A stretch of 64,000 nt of DNA from Streptomyces spinosus (lineage in GTDB: Bacteria; Actinomycetota; Actinomycetes; Streptomycetales; Streptomycetaceae): NCBI RefSeq assembly GCF_020400655.1, contig NZ_JAINRC010000013.1:124001-188000 (forward strand), in the 5' to 3' direction. This document shows positions 51,097 to 59,281 of this stretch, in pieces (within the stretch, counting starts at the first letter, position 1; each line of letters begins with the position of its first letter). The notes beneath the pieces were generated by a model that was not told where the DNA came from, ran no database searches, and was given only the letters and a program-made list of their open reading frames with translations. A program made the position numbers and the translations under genes.

Positions 51097-51643
51097 CCTG
51101 CACGGCTGGATCACCCAGCAGATCACCCACCTCGAAGCCCTCTGCCGCAGCGCCGACAAGGAACACGGCCGCGACTGGGTCACCACCTGGGAAGCGCGCA
51201 CCGACGACTTCGAACTCCTCGACAGCAGCGGCACGCTCGTCGCCCGCAGCCTCTTGCCCGGCGCGGCCGGCCTCCTCGCCATGCACGACCCGGCCAGCGT
51301 CCTCCGCCGCTGCGAAGCCGACCGACGCATCCTCGCCCGCCACCAGATCGACCCCGACGTCCACTACACGCCCGCCTGCAAGGGCTGCGGCACCTACGGC
51401 GACATGGAACTCCCCGAGACCGACAACCTCAACGACTGCCCCGAACTCCTCGACCTCGCCTACGCGCACGGCCTCACCCCGGAGATCCTCGCCAGCCTCG
51501 ACCAGCCCGTCCCGCCGCCGGCACCGCCGCGCCCGGAACCGTCCGCCGTCAACCTGTCCGCGTACATGCGGCTGTGGACCGCCCGCCCGACAAGCAGCGT
51601 CCCGCCCGCACTCCGCGGCCCCAACTGGAAGGCACGCCCGTGA
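51089..51643 (+). CDS. DUF6221-like protein
   Basis: 184 residues, GTG 51089. The HDPASVLRRCEADRRILARH motif, the CKGCGTY pair and the CPELLDLAYAHG end match a small Streptomyces family (DUF6221-type) also encoded at 53055-53468. Function unknown. Confidence 0.65.
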   Translation: MPDLHGWITQQITHLEALCRSADKEHGRDWVTTWEARTDDFELLDSSGTLVARSLLPGAAGLLAMHDPASVLRRCEADRRILARHQIDPDVHYTPACKGCGTYGDMELPETDNLNDCPELLDLAYAHGLTPEILASLDQPVPPPAPPRPEPSAVNLSAYMRLWTARPTSSVPPALRGPNWKARP

Positions 51644-51840
51644 GCGACGACCACTACGAGATGCCCGTCCGGATCACAGGCGAGCTTCGGCCGCCATTCG
51701 TCATCGCGATGGAGACGGCGATGGAGATGTGTAAGGAGGCAGGCTGGACAGTAGAAACTGTGATCATCCACAAGTTCACCCCCAAGGGACTCTGCATGTG
51801 GAAGCTCGACGGTAAGAGTGGTGAAGACTCTCCGGCTTGA
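51640..51840 (+). CDS. Small phage protein
   Basis: 66 residues, GTG 51640, 4-bp overlap with the DUF6221-like gene. METAMEMCKEAGWTVETVII forms a helix-strand unit. Last gene before two strong hairpins. Confidence 0.5.
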   Translation: MSDDHYEMPVRITGELRPPFVIAMETAMEMCKEAGWTVETVIIHKFTPKGLCMWKLDGKSGEDSPA

Positions 51841-52000
51841 CGGCCGTGGCATCCTGAGCGTGCGCGCCAACAACGTGGGCGGCGGATCTCATCGAGGGTC
51901 GGCCCACCGAGACGCGCACCGTCTGCCGGGACCAAGGCCGGAACCAGGGAACTGGATCCCTCCACCCACCGAGGTGGTTGTGGCCCCCGTGAGACAGCTC

Positions 52001-52027
52001 AGCGCCCCGCCCACTCGGCGGGGCGCT
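52001..52027 (+). terminator. Terminator hairpin 1
   Basis: 11-bp perfect stem (52001-52011 with 52017-52027), CACTC loop, 160 bp after the last early-operon gene. Confidence 0.8.
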
Positions 52028-52046
52028 CGCGCGTTCCGGACATACC

Positions 52047-52079
52047 GCGGCCCGCTGCCGGTGGAAGGCAGCGGGCCGC
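52047..52079 (+). terminator. Terminator hairpin 2
   Basis: 13-bp perfect stem (52047-52059 with 52067-52079), 7-base loop, only 19 bp after hairpin 1. Together they should stop nearly all read-through. Confidence 0.8.
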
Positions 52080-52217
52080 AGCGCCTCGAAGGGCGCCCCC
52101 TTCGCGGGACCCTCGACGCTACGCCCAGCGCGGCCAGAACGGTAGATGTACGCACCCTTGACCCCCGCGATCACCCGACGCAGGCTGAACCCTCACGCCA
52201 CCAGAGGGGAACCAGCC

Positions 52218-52568
52218 ATGGCCGAAAGCGACAGGTACCGAGTCATCCACGGCGAAGAGGACGACGGCACCTCCTACACGGTCACCGTCCCGCACACCCC
52301 GTGGAACGACCAGCTCAGCAACGAACAGATCGTCACCAGCATCAACGAGTGGATGGCCGACGGGCCGCAGCCCACCCGCGAACGCTGGCCCATGCCCCAG
52401 CCGTTCAGCCAATGGATCGACAACACCGAACCCGGCCCGTCCGAACCCTGCCCCGACTGCGGCTGCTGGAGCCTCCGCCTCGCCGCCCCACCCGACCAGC
52501 CGGCCGCCGAGAAACGCGTGGTCTGCACGATGGTCCGGTGCGTGGCGTCCCCGCTCTACCGCGACTGA
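52218..52568 (+). CDS. Phage protein with CxxC motif
   Basis: 116 residues, ATG 52218 with GAGGGGA upstream. Beta-rich N-terminus and CPDCGCWSLRL near residue 75. Convergent with the next leftward gene, their stops touching at 52568/52569. Confidence 0.55.
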   Translation: MAESDRYRVIHGEEDDGTSYTVTVPHTPWNDQLSNEQIVTSINEWMADGPQPTRERWPMPQPFSQWIDNTEPGPSEPCPDCGCWSLRLAAPPDQPAAEKRVVCTMVRCVASPLYRD

Positions 52569-52775
52569 TCAGTGCTGCCAGACGAGTGGCCCGCCGCCCC
52601 GCCACTCGATCCAGTCCGCGCGGACCACGTCCGTGTCGTCCACGCCCTCCAGACCGGCACGCCGCAGGAACTCCACGACGTCGCCGAGCCCGAACGCCCG
52701 GCCTGCGATCTCGCCGTCGATGCGGACACGCCGGCCACCGTCCTCGTCAGGCGGGTACACGATCACGGTCGGCAT
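52569..52775 (-). CDS. Small conserved accessory protein
   Basis: 68 residues from ATG 52775, with GGAGG about 10 bp upstream. Beta-alpha pattern VIVYPPDEDGGRRVRIDGEI and FGLGDVVEFLRRAGL. No family recognised. Confidence 0.5.
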   Translation of the reverse strand: MPTVIVYPPDEDGGRRVRIDGEIAGRAFGLGDVVEFLRRAGLEGVDDTDVVRADWIEWRGGGPLVWQH

Positions 52776-52932
52776 ACCGCCCAGCCTCCACCAGCGTGCC
52801 GCCACCCGCACGCCGGGTACGGCCGGACGAGGGTCGCTTGACACCGGTGTGATGCTGGGAGTGCTGCCGGGCGGACCAGCTGCTCGCGCCTGGGAGTGCT
52901 ACCCGACGGCGCGTGGAACCCGCCGCACGACG

Positions 52933-52961
52933 AAGCCCCGCCGAGTGAGTCGGCGGGGCTT
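52933..52961 (-). terminator. Terminator hairpin
   Basis: 12-bp perfect stem (52933-52944 with 52950-52961) and a 5-base loop, downstream of the leftward DUF6221-like gene. Confidence 0.75.
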
Positions 52962-53054
52962 CTGTATGCGGGGTTGACCACGAGGTGTCGGCGTAGCCCC
53001 ATCCGGTGTCGCTCATGATCCCTCCCCTCCGGTCGGTGCTGGACCAGTATGCGG

Positions 53055-53468
53055 TCACGGCCGCCACTCCTGGCGGTAGTCCGGATGGTCGGCGTAGGGA
53101 AGCGCGAGCAGGCGCAGCGTCGGGCACTCGCCGTCGTTCCGGCAGATCGGGCAATACGTGATGGTGTCTGTCTTGCCCTCGAACTCGCTCGTCTCCGAGA
53201 CGGTGTGCTGCTCGATGATCTGCCGCTTGGCGTCGATCTCGCGCAGCACCCGCGCCGGGTCGTGCCGGGCGATGTGCACGCCGACTCCCGGCTCCATAAA
53301 GTCCTGCGATCCGACCGCGACCATGGTGCGCTCGCGGACCGTCTCCACGTACTGGCGGTCGTACTGCCAGTCGGCGCCCGAGGGCCCGTCCAACTCGGCG
53401 ATGGCCGCGCGCGCCGTCTGCTCATCCTCAGTCAGCCGGGCCCGCAGGAACTCCACCAGCTCATCCAT
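53055..53468 (-). CDS. DUF6221-like protein (second copy)
   Basis: 137 residues from ATG 53468 (AGGAGG about 13 bp upstream). DELVEFLRARLTEDEQTARA, RHDPARVLREIDAKRQI and CPICRNDGECPTLRLLALPY match the DUF6221 pattern better than the copy at 51089; the ending DHPDYRQEW is typical. Function unknown. Confidence 0.7.
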   Translation of the reverse strand: MDELVEFLRARLTEDEQTARAAIAELDGPSGADWQYDRQYVETVRERTMVAVGSQDFMEPGVGVHIARHDPARVLREIDAKRQIIEQHTVSETSEFEGKTDTITYCPICRNDGECPTLRLLALPYADHPDYRQEWRP

Positions 53469-53473
53469 CGCGC

Positions 53474-53662
53474 TCAGGGCCTCCTCAAGATGTCGTACAT
53501 GCCGTGCTCCCGGCAGCTGCGCGTGTCGTCCAGGTCCCCGCGCGTCAGCGTGCAACCGTCGTGAGCGCTGATCTGCGGGCAGACTCCGCAGACCGTTTCG
53601 CAGCACTCCTCGTCCGGCGTACAGTCCGCGCACCGGTCACCGGCGCAGTACGGCTCATCCAT
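53474..53662 (-). CDS. Cys-rich small protein
   Basis: 62 residues from ATG 53662, GGGAGG upstream. Nine Cys in CAGDRCADC, CCETVCGVCP, GCTL and SCREH suggest two zinc sites. Part of the leftward accessory operon. Confidence 0.55.
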   Translation of the reverse strand: MDEPYCAGDRCADCTPDEECCETVCGVCPQISAHDGCTLTRGDLDDTRSCREHGMYDILRRP

Positions 53663-53915
53663 CCGACGCCTCCCGTGCGAGCTGTTCACGCCACTCCTCC
53701 GGCACCTCGCGGAACCGCACGGCGGGACTGTCGTCTCGGTCGGTCAGACCGTCACTCATCCAGTCCGTGGCGATAGAGCGCAGCTCGGAGTCCTGGTAGT
53801 AGTTGTGGTCGTACTCGTCCCGGGGCTCGGCCTCCCGGTCGGCGAAGGTCACCTCCGCGATCACGTAGAAGCGGCGCACGGGCTCACCATCGATCCGCAA
53901 TCGGTCGATCTTCAT
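53655..53915 (-). CDS. Small accessory protein
   Basis: 86 residues from ATG 53915, GGAGGAGG upstream. Strand-rich start (RLRIDGEPVRRFYVIAEVTF) and acidic remainder. Overlaps the next gene's start by 8 bp. Confidence 0.5.
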   Translation of the reverse strand: MKIDRLRIDGEPVRRFYVIAEVTFADREAEPRDEYDHNYYQDSELRSIATDWMSDGLTDRDDSPAVRFREVPEEWREQLAREASDG

Positions 53916-54352
53916 TCGCCTGCCTCCTCCAGCGGCCCGTACCCGGCCGACTCCAGCTCGTGCTGCAAGTCGCCGACGTCCCCGCCGAGCCCGTCGTTCG
54001 CGTCCTCGATCCACTTCCACACGATCCGCAGGATCGCGCGCGCGTCACTCCCGTTCAGGGGCTGCGTCCCCATCTGGCCTTCAATCACTGCCGGTTCTCC
54101 CTGCTTCTTCTTCGTGGCGAGGTCGGTCCGCTTGCCCTGCCTGATCCCGGCCTGCCGTCGCTCCCAGTACGCGTCAAACCATGCGACGTCGTACTCGGGG
54201 CGCGTGCTTCCTGGCCGGTAGGTGGGCTCTGGCCACCCCTCGGCCGGGTTGGCGGCGAGCCGGTGGAGCAGCGTGCGGCTGCGGCCTACCCGCTCGGCAA
54301 GCCGGGGGATGGTCATCCTCTCCGGCTCCTGCCTGTCGGGGGATGGGGTCAT
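53912..54352 (-). CDS. HTH protein, first gene of the leftward accessory operon
   Basis: 146 residues from ATG 54352 (AGGATG upstream). MTIPRLAERVGRSRTLLHRL (starting at residue 13) is an AlpA/MerR-like helix-turn-helix; the rest is helical and acidic. It starts 17 bp downstream of a 25-bp palindrome, so it may autoregulate the four-gene operon. Confidence 0.6.
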   Translation of the reverse strand: MTPSPDRQEPERMTIPRLAERVGRSRTLLHRLAANPAEGWPEPTYRPGSTRPEYDVAWFDAYWERRQAGIRQGKRTDLATKKKQGEPAVIEGQMGTQPLNGSDARAILRIVWKWIEDANDGLGGDVGDLQHELESAGYGPLEEAGE

Positions 54353-54369
54353 GGGGACATCCTCTCGAA

Positions 54370-54394
54370 GAAGAGTGGACATTGTCCACACTTC
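54370..54394. promoter_or_regulatory. 25-bp near-perfect palindrome, candidate operator
   Basis: GAAGAGTGGACA, central T, TGTCCACACTTC; 11 of 12 bases pair. It lies between the leftward HTH gene and the rightward gene at 54497 and is clearly lower in GC. A dimeric regulator, possibly the HTH protein itself, would cover it. Confidence 0.65.
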
Positions 54395-54496
54395 TCGCTA
54401 CGGTCGAACGGCACCAACAGAACGGCCCCGACCGGGCTCTCACACACCGGTCGGGGCCAGCCACCTCGACCTGCCGTGAACAGGAGAGACGACCGC

Positions 54497-54754
54497 ATGC
54501 AGGGTACCCACGCGCAACCCCAACCGCCCACCCCCACACCGTGGCCGGAGGGCACGATCGCGCGCTATCTCACCGTCGTCGGCGCGTACGTCGACATCAC
54601 CGGCGAGGTCAGCGAAGCCGACGGCATCTGCCACGGCTGTGAGACCACACCGGTTCAGAGCGGCTACATCTCCAGCCACATCGACGTAGTCCGCGTCTGG
54701 GCCCAAGGCCACGCCGAGACCTGCCGCGCCCTGCCCCGCCCGGAGGTGTCGTGA
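54497..54754 (+). CDS. Small CxxC phage protein
   Basis: 85 residues, ATG 54497 with CAGGAGAG upstream. Domain TIARYLTVVGAYVDIT and CHGCETTP. First gene of a rightward operon opposite the accessory operon. Confidence 0.55.
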   Translation: MQGTHAQPQPPTPTPWPEGTIARYLTVVGAYVDITGEVSEADGICHGCETTPVQSGYISSHIDVVRVWAQGHAETCRALPRPEVS

Positions 54755-54948
54755 TGGGATCCGCAGACCAGTGGCCCGACCTCACCAGCAAGACCTGGGC
54801 GAACAAGACCGCGCCCGAGATGACCGACGACGAGGTCGCCGACGCCCGCGCCACCTTCGAAGCCGTCGGCCGCAACAACTACGAAGGCGAGTGGCTCCGC
54901 CGCCACGGCCTCCCCGAGAACTACGGCGACCCGGAGGCGGCGCGATGA
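54751..54948 (+). CDS. Small phage protein
   Basis: 65 residues, GTG 54751 or ATG 54754. Acidic helix DDEVADARATFEAVGRNN. Overlaps both neighbours. Confidence 0.5.
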   Translation: MMGSADQWPDLTSKTWANKTAPEMTDDEVADARATFEAVGRNNYEGEWLRRHGLPENYGDPEAAR

Positions 54949-55106
54949 CCGCCCAGCAGCCCGAGCAGCAGCCCGAGCCGGACCGCACCCCCCGCGCCAA
55001 CGCGATCCTCGCCGAGCCCGCCACCGTCGACGCCTGCAACCGCGAATACGCCGAAGCCGCCGACGTCCGCCAAACCCTCGCCGCACAGGAAGCCAGGCAA
55101 CGGTGA
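54945..55106 (+). CDS. Small phage protein
   Basis: 53 residues, ATG 54945. Gln/Glu/Pro-rich start, helical end. ATGA overlap with the previous gene. Confidence 0.45.
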   Translation: MTAQQPEQQPEPDRTPRANAILAEPATVDACNREYAEAADVRQTLAAQEARQR

Positions 55107-55201
55107 CAACCCCCGAGCCCCAGCCGGAACCCGACGAGGACTGGGACGGCCTCGACTGCCGGCAGATCTGGGAGCCCGGCGACTGGGACCAGCAGCAGTA
55201 A
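55103..55201 (+). CDS. Tiny acidic ORF
   Basis: 32 residues, GTG 55103 to TAA 55201, overlapping the previous stop by 4 bp. Acidic and Trp-rich (DEDWDGLDCRQIWEPGDWDQ). Codon use and coupling fit its neighbours. Confidence 0.45.
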   Translation: MTTPEPQPEPDEDWDGLDCRQIWEPGDWDQQQ

Positions 55202-55286
55202 CCACCCGCAGACCGCCGGGCTGGTGGCCGACCGGTCCCCTCCCGTCCCACCAGCCCGGCCCAACACCCGCGAAAGGGAACCCCGC

Positions 55287-55424
55287 ATGAGCTTCGCCGA
55301 CCGCCTCTTCAAGGCAGGCCAGGACGTCTACCAGCGCATCGAGAACGGCACCGTCACCGACGTCGAGGCCGAGCTGATGGACGCCCACCTCAACGCCAGC
55401 ACCGACACCGACGAGGAGAACTGA
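55287..55424 (+). CDS. Small acidic phage protein
   Basis: 45 residues, ATG 55287 with AAAGGGAA upstream. Single helix plus acidic tail ending TDTDEEN. Confidence 0.5.
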   Translation: MSFADRLFKAGQDVYQRIENGTVTDVEAELMDAHLNASTDTDEEN

Positions 55425-55429
55425 TCCAC

Positions 55430-55648
55430 ATGAGCCGCACCGCCGACGACTACGAGCAGAAGCACAGCGCCTGGCGCCAAGCCGCACGCGACCTGGCCGC
55501 CGCCCGCCGCAAGGACCGGCACAGCGTCGACCCCGCCGTGAACCGGGCCCGCGCCGCCGAGCAGGCCGGCGTGAGGGCGGAGATCAAGCAGGCCGAGGAG
55601 AAGGAGAAGGCCGCACGGAAGGCCCTGAACTTCCCCTGGGAGCGCTGA
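55430..55648 (+). CDS. Highly charged helical phage protein
   Basis: 72 residues, ATG 55430. Nearly all helix, Lys/Arg/Glu-rich (ARRKDRHS, KQAEEKEKAARKAL). Role unknown. Confidence 0.5.
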   Translation: MSRTADDYEQKHSAWRQAARDLAAARRKDRHSVDPAVNRARAAEQAGVRAEIKQAEEKEKAARKALNFPWER

Positions 55649-55731
55649 CCGGTAGCCCTCGGCGCCCGTCCCGCACGGGCGCCCTGGAGATCCGACCAGC
55701 CATCCCACCCGACCAGCCCGGGAGACCCCCG

Positions 55732-55947
55732 ATGCCGAAGCTGCCCCGCTGCGCCTGGCTCCTCATCGGCGCCATCACCCTCCTCCTCCACCACACCATC
55801 GGCACCGCCGCCACCATCAACTTCCTGTTCGCCGCACTCGGCTGGGCCCTCTCCACGCCAGCCGTCCTCGTCGCCGTCGCCAGCCTCGCGGCCTGGCACC
55901 TCCTCAACGCCCACACCCCCCGCCGCCGCACCGCCCGCGCCCACTAA
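55732..55947 (+). CDS. Two-span membrane protein
   Basis: 71 residues, ATG 55732. Hydrophobic segments at about 8-30 and 40-60 with a basic tail. It precedes the DUF2637 gene and may belong to its membrane module. Confidence 0.55.
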   Translation: MPKLPRCAWLLIGAITLLLHHTIGTAATINFLFAALGWALSTPAVLVAVASLAAWHLLNAHTPRRRTARAH

Positions 55948-55952
55948 CCGCC

Positions 55953-56090
55953 ATGTGCGTCTGCGGAGCCCTCCCCGACCGCCCGGCATGCGGCACCTGC
56001 GCCGTACCCCCCGACCTCCCCGACCCACCCACCGAACCCGACACCCCTCCCCGGCCGCCACTCGACTACGGCGACGACGAACCCTTCTGA
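55953..56090 (+). CDS. Tiny CxxC protein with an SSB-like acidic tail
   Basis: 45 residues, ATG 55953 to TGA 56090. CVCGALPDRPACGTC gives a zinc knuckle; a proline-rich linker ends in YGDDEPF, resembling the acidic-hydrophobic tip of single-strand DNA-binding proteins. No SSB gene is seen nearby. Confidence 0.5.
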   Translation: MCVCGALPDRPACGTCAVPPDLPDPPTEPDTPPRPPLDYGDDEPF

Positions 56091-56108
56091 CCCCTGGAGG
56101 CAACCCCC

Positions 56109-57041
56109 ATGGCCCGCCCGTTCCGCCGCGCCACCCGCACCGTGACCGAGGTGGTCCACGGCGTCCCCGTCGACTACGACATCCCCGACACCACCCCCGC
56201 CCCGCCCCGCCTCCCGTTCAACCTCGACGCCACCCTCCGCCGCCTCCTCTTCACCTTCGCCATCTGCATGACCGCCGGCGCCATCGTGTGGGGCACCGTC
56301 GCCATCGGCGGCATGCTCGGCCTCCTCGCCCCCGCGTGGGCGGCGTACCTCGTCGCCGGCGTGTTCGACGCCGGATGGGCCGCCTGCCTGATCGCCGAGT
56401 GGCTGCTCCGCTACGACAGCCGGCGCGCCGCCGTACCGCGAAGGGCAGGCGTGGCGATGCTCGCCGTGTCCATGGCCGCGATCATCATCCACGGCTCACT
56501 CGCCGGATCGTGGGGATGGGCCGTCGGCATCATCGGTGCCCTCGTCTCAGCCGCGTCCAAGGGCGTGTGGGCGATCGGCATGCACACCATCCGGATCAAG
56601 CTCGACCCCAAGTACGAGGCCTACCTCCGCACGCTCCAGCAGCAGGCCGGCACCGAGCAGGCCCTCGCGCTCGGCGAGCGGGACCGCATGCTCACCGAGG
56701 CCCGCACCGTCGCCCTGCGCCTCGCCCTCGAAGCGCGCCGGCCCGCGCCCGAACCGACCGTGGACCAGATCACGGACCACACCGAGTCCACCCCGGTCCA
56801 CGCCCCTGACCAGCCGGTGAACCAGGTGGACCCGGCCCCCGAGCCGGTCATGGTCCAGGCCGCGGGCCGCGCCACGGACCGGCCGGTCCAGCCCGAGGAC
56901 CAGGTGGACCTCCTCGTCTCCCTGCTCCGCAAGGGCGAGCACATCACCAAGAGCCGCGCCGCGGAGATCCTCGGCGTGCCCGAGTCGACCGCGTACCGGC
57001 GCCTGACGAAGGCGACCAGCGTCGTCAACCAGTACAACTGA
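56109..57041 (+). CDS. DUF2637 membrane protein with C-terminal HTH
   Basis: 310 residues, ATG 56109 with GGAGG upstream. Four membrane segments (about 45-67, 72-100, 115-131, 134-150) match DUF2637, a family next to transfer genes on Streptomyces plasmids and integrative elements. A charged helical stretch follows, and residues about 265-305 (VDLLVSLLRKGEHITKSRAA, EILGVPESTAYRRL) form a helix-turn-helix. Probably a membrane partner of the translocase in the next gene. Confidence 0.78.
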   Translation: MARPFRRATRTVTEVVHGVPVDYDIPDTTPAPPRLPFNLDATLRRLLFTFAICMTAGAIVWGTVAIGGMLGLLAPAWAAYLVAGVFDAGWAACLIAEWLLRYDSRRAAVPRRAGVAMLAVSMAAIIIHGSLAGSWGWAVGIIGALVSAASKGVWAIGMHTIRIKLDPKYEAYLRTLQQQAGTEQALALGERDRMLTEARTVALRLALEARRPAPEPTVDQITDHTESTPVHAPDQPVNQVDPAPEPVMVQAAGRATDRPVQPEDQVDLLVSLLRKGEHITKSRAAEILGVPESTAYRRLTKATSVVNQYN

Positions 57042-57096
57042 CCGCCGCCCGGCCCCCGCCCCACTGCGGGGGCCGCCGTCTCTCCGGAGCACCGCC

Positions 57097-58878
57097 GTGA
57101 AGATCAGCCGCGCCGACGTCGCCGCATCCATCGCCCTGCCCAGCCTCGTCTCCAGCGCCGCCATCCTCGCCGACATGCAGTACGGCAGCCACGCCGTCAC
57201 CGTCGAGCTGATCACCGCCCTCGCCACCGGAAAGCTGTCCTTCGTCAGCTTCGCGAAGAAGTGGAGCCCGACGCTCTCATGGGGCGCGGGCGCGATGGCA
57301 GCCGCGTTCACCCAAGCCGCCATCACCGGAGCCGGCGGCGCAGGCCCTGCCGTCTACTCGTGGCTCGTAGCCGCGCTCCTCGCCGGCGCAGCCCGCGGCG
57401 CCTACCGGCACCACACCCGGCACGACCACATCAAGCTCGAACAGGCCACGGTTCACATGCAGTCCACGCTCATCGCGCAGCAGACCGCGTTGATCCGCCA
57501 GCAGATGGCCCAGTACAAGCTGACTGAGATGACCACGCCCGAGCCGGTCCAGGCCGGACCGGACCTGACCGGCCGGACTCCGGAGGAGACCAGGCTACGG
57601 ACCGTGATCCACGAGCTATTCCAGGCCGAACTGCCGGGCTGCACCGTGGAACGGACCCGGACCGGCTGGACCGCCGTCCTGGACCTGCCCGTGAACCTGG
57701 ACCGGACCCGGCTCCGGGCCGCCTGGGACAAGGTCGCGTCCGGGATGGGCGTGGCCGGGGAGTTCATGCTGGAAGACGGCGCGCTCACGAACCAGCTCGT
57801 AGCGAAGTTCATCGACGGCGACCCCCTGTCCACGGTCATCCCGTACCAGCGGACCAGCGGCGCCCGGTTCACCGACCCGGTCCTCCTCGGCGTGGACCGG
57901 TTCCTGAACCCGGTCTGGCTGGACCTCGCCTACAACCACACGCTGGTCGCCGGCTCGTCCAAGTTCGGGAAGTCCACGTTGGTTCGGTCCATCGCGGTTC
58001 AGCTCGCGGACCGCCCGGACACCGTGCTGTACGGCATGGACCTCAAGCCCGGCGCCCCCGAACTGACCCCGATGCTGCCGATCCTCCAGGACGTCGCCAC
58101 CACCCCCGAGCAGGCCCACGCACTGCTGGACTGGCTGAAGGAGGAACTGACCGAGCGCGGCGAGATCCTGGCCCGCGCGGGTGACCAGGAATGGGACCCG
58201 CAGAAGCACGGCCGGCCGGCCATCTGGGTCATCGAGGACGAACTCGCCGAGCTGGTCCGGCAAGGCGACGACGGGCCCTGGAAGAAGACGCCGGCGTCGA
58301 AGAAGCAGGAGTCGCTGCTCGCGCTGATGCGGTTCGCTGGGATGCACTTCCTGTCCGCGACCCAGCAGCCCTCCCGGAAGGTGTTCGGTGGGACGACGGA
58401 CGCCCGCGGGAACTACGCGAACCGGCTGTCCACGCGCATGAACGACGCGGACCACCGCCGGTTCATCTTCGGCAACACCCCAGGCTGGGAGCCTGGCAAG
58501 CTGGACCAGCCCGGCAAGTTCCTGCTCCAGTCGCCGGTCCACCAGGTCCCGGCCCCGTACAAAGGGATGTGGCTGACCGGGGATGAGTTCCGTGCCGAGG
58601 TCGCCCGGATCGGGGCGACGACCGTGCGGGCGCCGGTGGGGAAGCGGCTGATCCTGCCCATCACGGGTGAGACGAACCAGGACAAGGTGCGTGCGGCGCT
58701 GGTGAAGTACGGCAACATGACGCGCCGGGAGCTGGAGCAGGCAACCGGGCTGGGGGAGAAGCAGGTACTCGACGCGGCCCGCGCGCTGCGCCCCGAGGTC
58801 GAGCGCTGCGAGGACACCCAGACGTGGCGTCTCGTGCCCGTCGGCGCGTGGGAAGCTCAGGCGATAGCCAGTCGATAA
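57097..58878 (+). CDS. FtsK/SpoIIIE (TraB-like) DNA translocase
   Basis: 593 residues from GTG 57097. Two N-terminal hydrophobic segments (about 8-28 and 55-105), a coiled-coil-like region, then the ATPase domain: Walker A GSSKFGKST (286-294), Walker B IWVIEDELAEL (about 376-386). The C-terminal 70 residues form a winged-helix (MTRRELEQATGLGEKQVLDA), like the sequence-reading gamma domain of FtsK/TraB. TraB proteins move double-stranded DNA between hyphae. Its presence beside terminase genes is unusual. Confidence 0.87.
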   Translation: MKISRADVAASIALPSLVSSAAILADMQYGSHAVTVELITALATGKLSFVSFAKKWSPTLSWGAGAMAAAFTQAAITGAGGAGPAVYSWLVAALLAGAARGAYRHHTRHDHIKLEQATVHMQSTLIAQQTALIRQQMAQYKLTEMTTPEPVQAGPDLTGRTPEETRLRTVIHELFQAELPGCTVERTRTGWTAVLDLPVNLDRTRLRAAWDKVASGMGVAGEFMLEDGALTNQLVAKFIDGDPLSTVIPYQRTSGARFTDPVLLGVDRFLNPVWLDLAYNHTLVAGSSKFGKSTLVRSIAVQLADRPDTVLYGMDLKPGAPELTPMLPILQDVATTPEQAHALLDWLKEELTERGEILARAGDQEWDPQKHGRPAIWVIEDELAELVRQGDDGPWKKTPASKKQESLLALMRFAGMHFLSATQQPSRKVFGGTTDARGNYANRLSTRMNDADHRRFIFGNTPGWEPGKLDQPGKFLLQSPVHQVPAPYKGMWLTGDEFRAEVARIGATTVRAPVGKRLILPITGETNQDKVRAALVKYGNMTRRELEQATGLGEKQVLDAARALRPEVERCEDTQTWRLVPVGAWEAQAIASR

Positions 58879-59062
58879 ACGTACAGGTCAGGGGCGATGC
58901 GATCGGGGTCGGATCGGGGGTCGGGAGTCGTGGTCCGTCGGGTCGAATCCGCAGCTGCCAACCGGCCCTGCTCCGACCCGTGTTCCGACCCCCTGAGGGC
59001 CGTTTGACAGCCCTGCGAGACTGGTCGTGTCCGTGACGTCGAGCACCACGGATGCCCCTGTG

Positions 59063-59097
59063 AGACCCCGCCGTGCACCCCCGTCGCGGCGGGGTCT
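59063..59097. terminator. Terminator hairpin
   Basis: 11-bp perfect stem (59063-59073 with 59087-59097) and 13-base loop between the translocase operon and the leftward small gene; serves both directions. Confidence 0.7.
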
Positions 59098-59281
59098 ACT
59101 GCTGCCCGGGGTCCGGTTCGGCGTCGACGGGCGGGGCGGGGACGGCGCGGGCCAACCAGCCGTTCCCGAGGACGTCGGTGGGCAGAGTGGCCGGCCGCGC
59201 GTCGAGCCGTTCGCACAGCTCGGTGAGCGCGCGCATGCACTCCTCGCGGGTGTCGGCTTGGACTCCGTACCTGATCGCCAT
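59096..59281 (-). CDS. Small accessory protein
   Basis: 61 residues from ATG 59281; no clear ribosome site, so it may be leaderless or use another start. Acidic helix TREECMRALTELCERLDARP. Its stop touches the terminator stem. Confidence 0.4.
   Translation of the reverse strand: MAIRYGVQADTREECMRALTELCERLDARPATLPTDVLGNGWLARAVPAPPVDAEPDPGQQ

Larger units (their letters stand above)
51841..52217. other. 377-bp gene-free region with two hairpins
   Basis: Marks the end of the long early operon. It contains the hairpins at 52001-52027 and 52047-52079 and, before 52218, a promoter-like lower-GC stretch. No convincing gene on either strand. Confidence 0.55.

Noticed and set aside
51776..52174. Leftward ORF over the double hairpins
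   Set aside because: It would have to span two perfect hairpins and has no ribosome site or recognisable protein.
58879..59062. tRNA-like GGTCGAATCC stretch after the translocase gene
   Set aside because: The T-arm-like string has no matching stems on either side.
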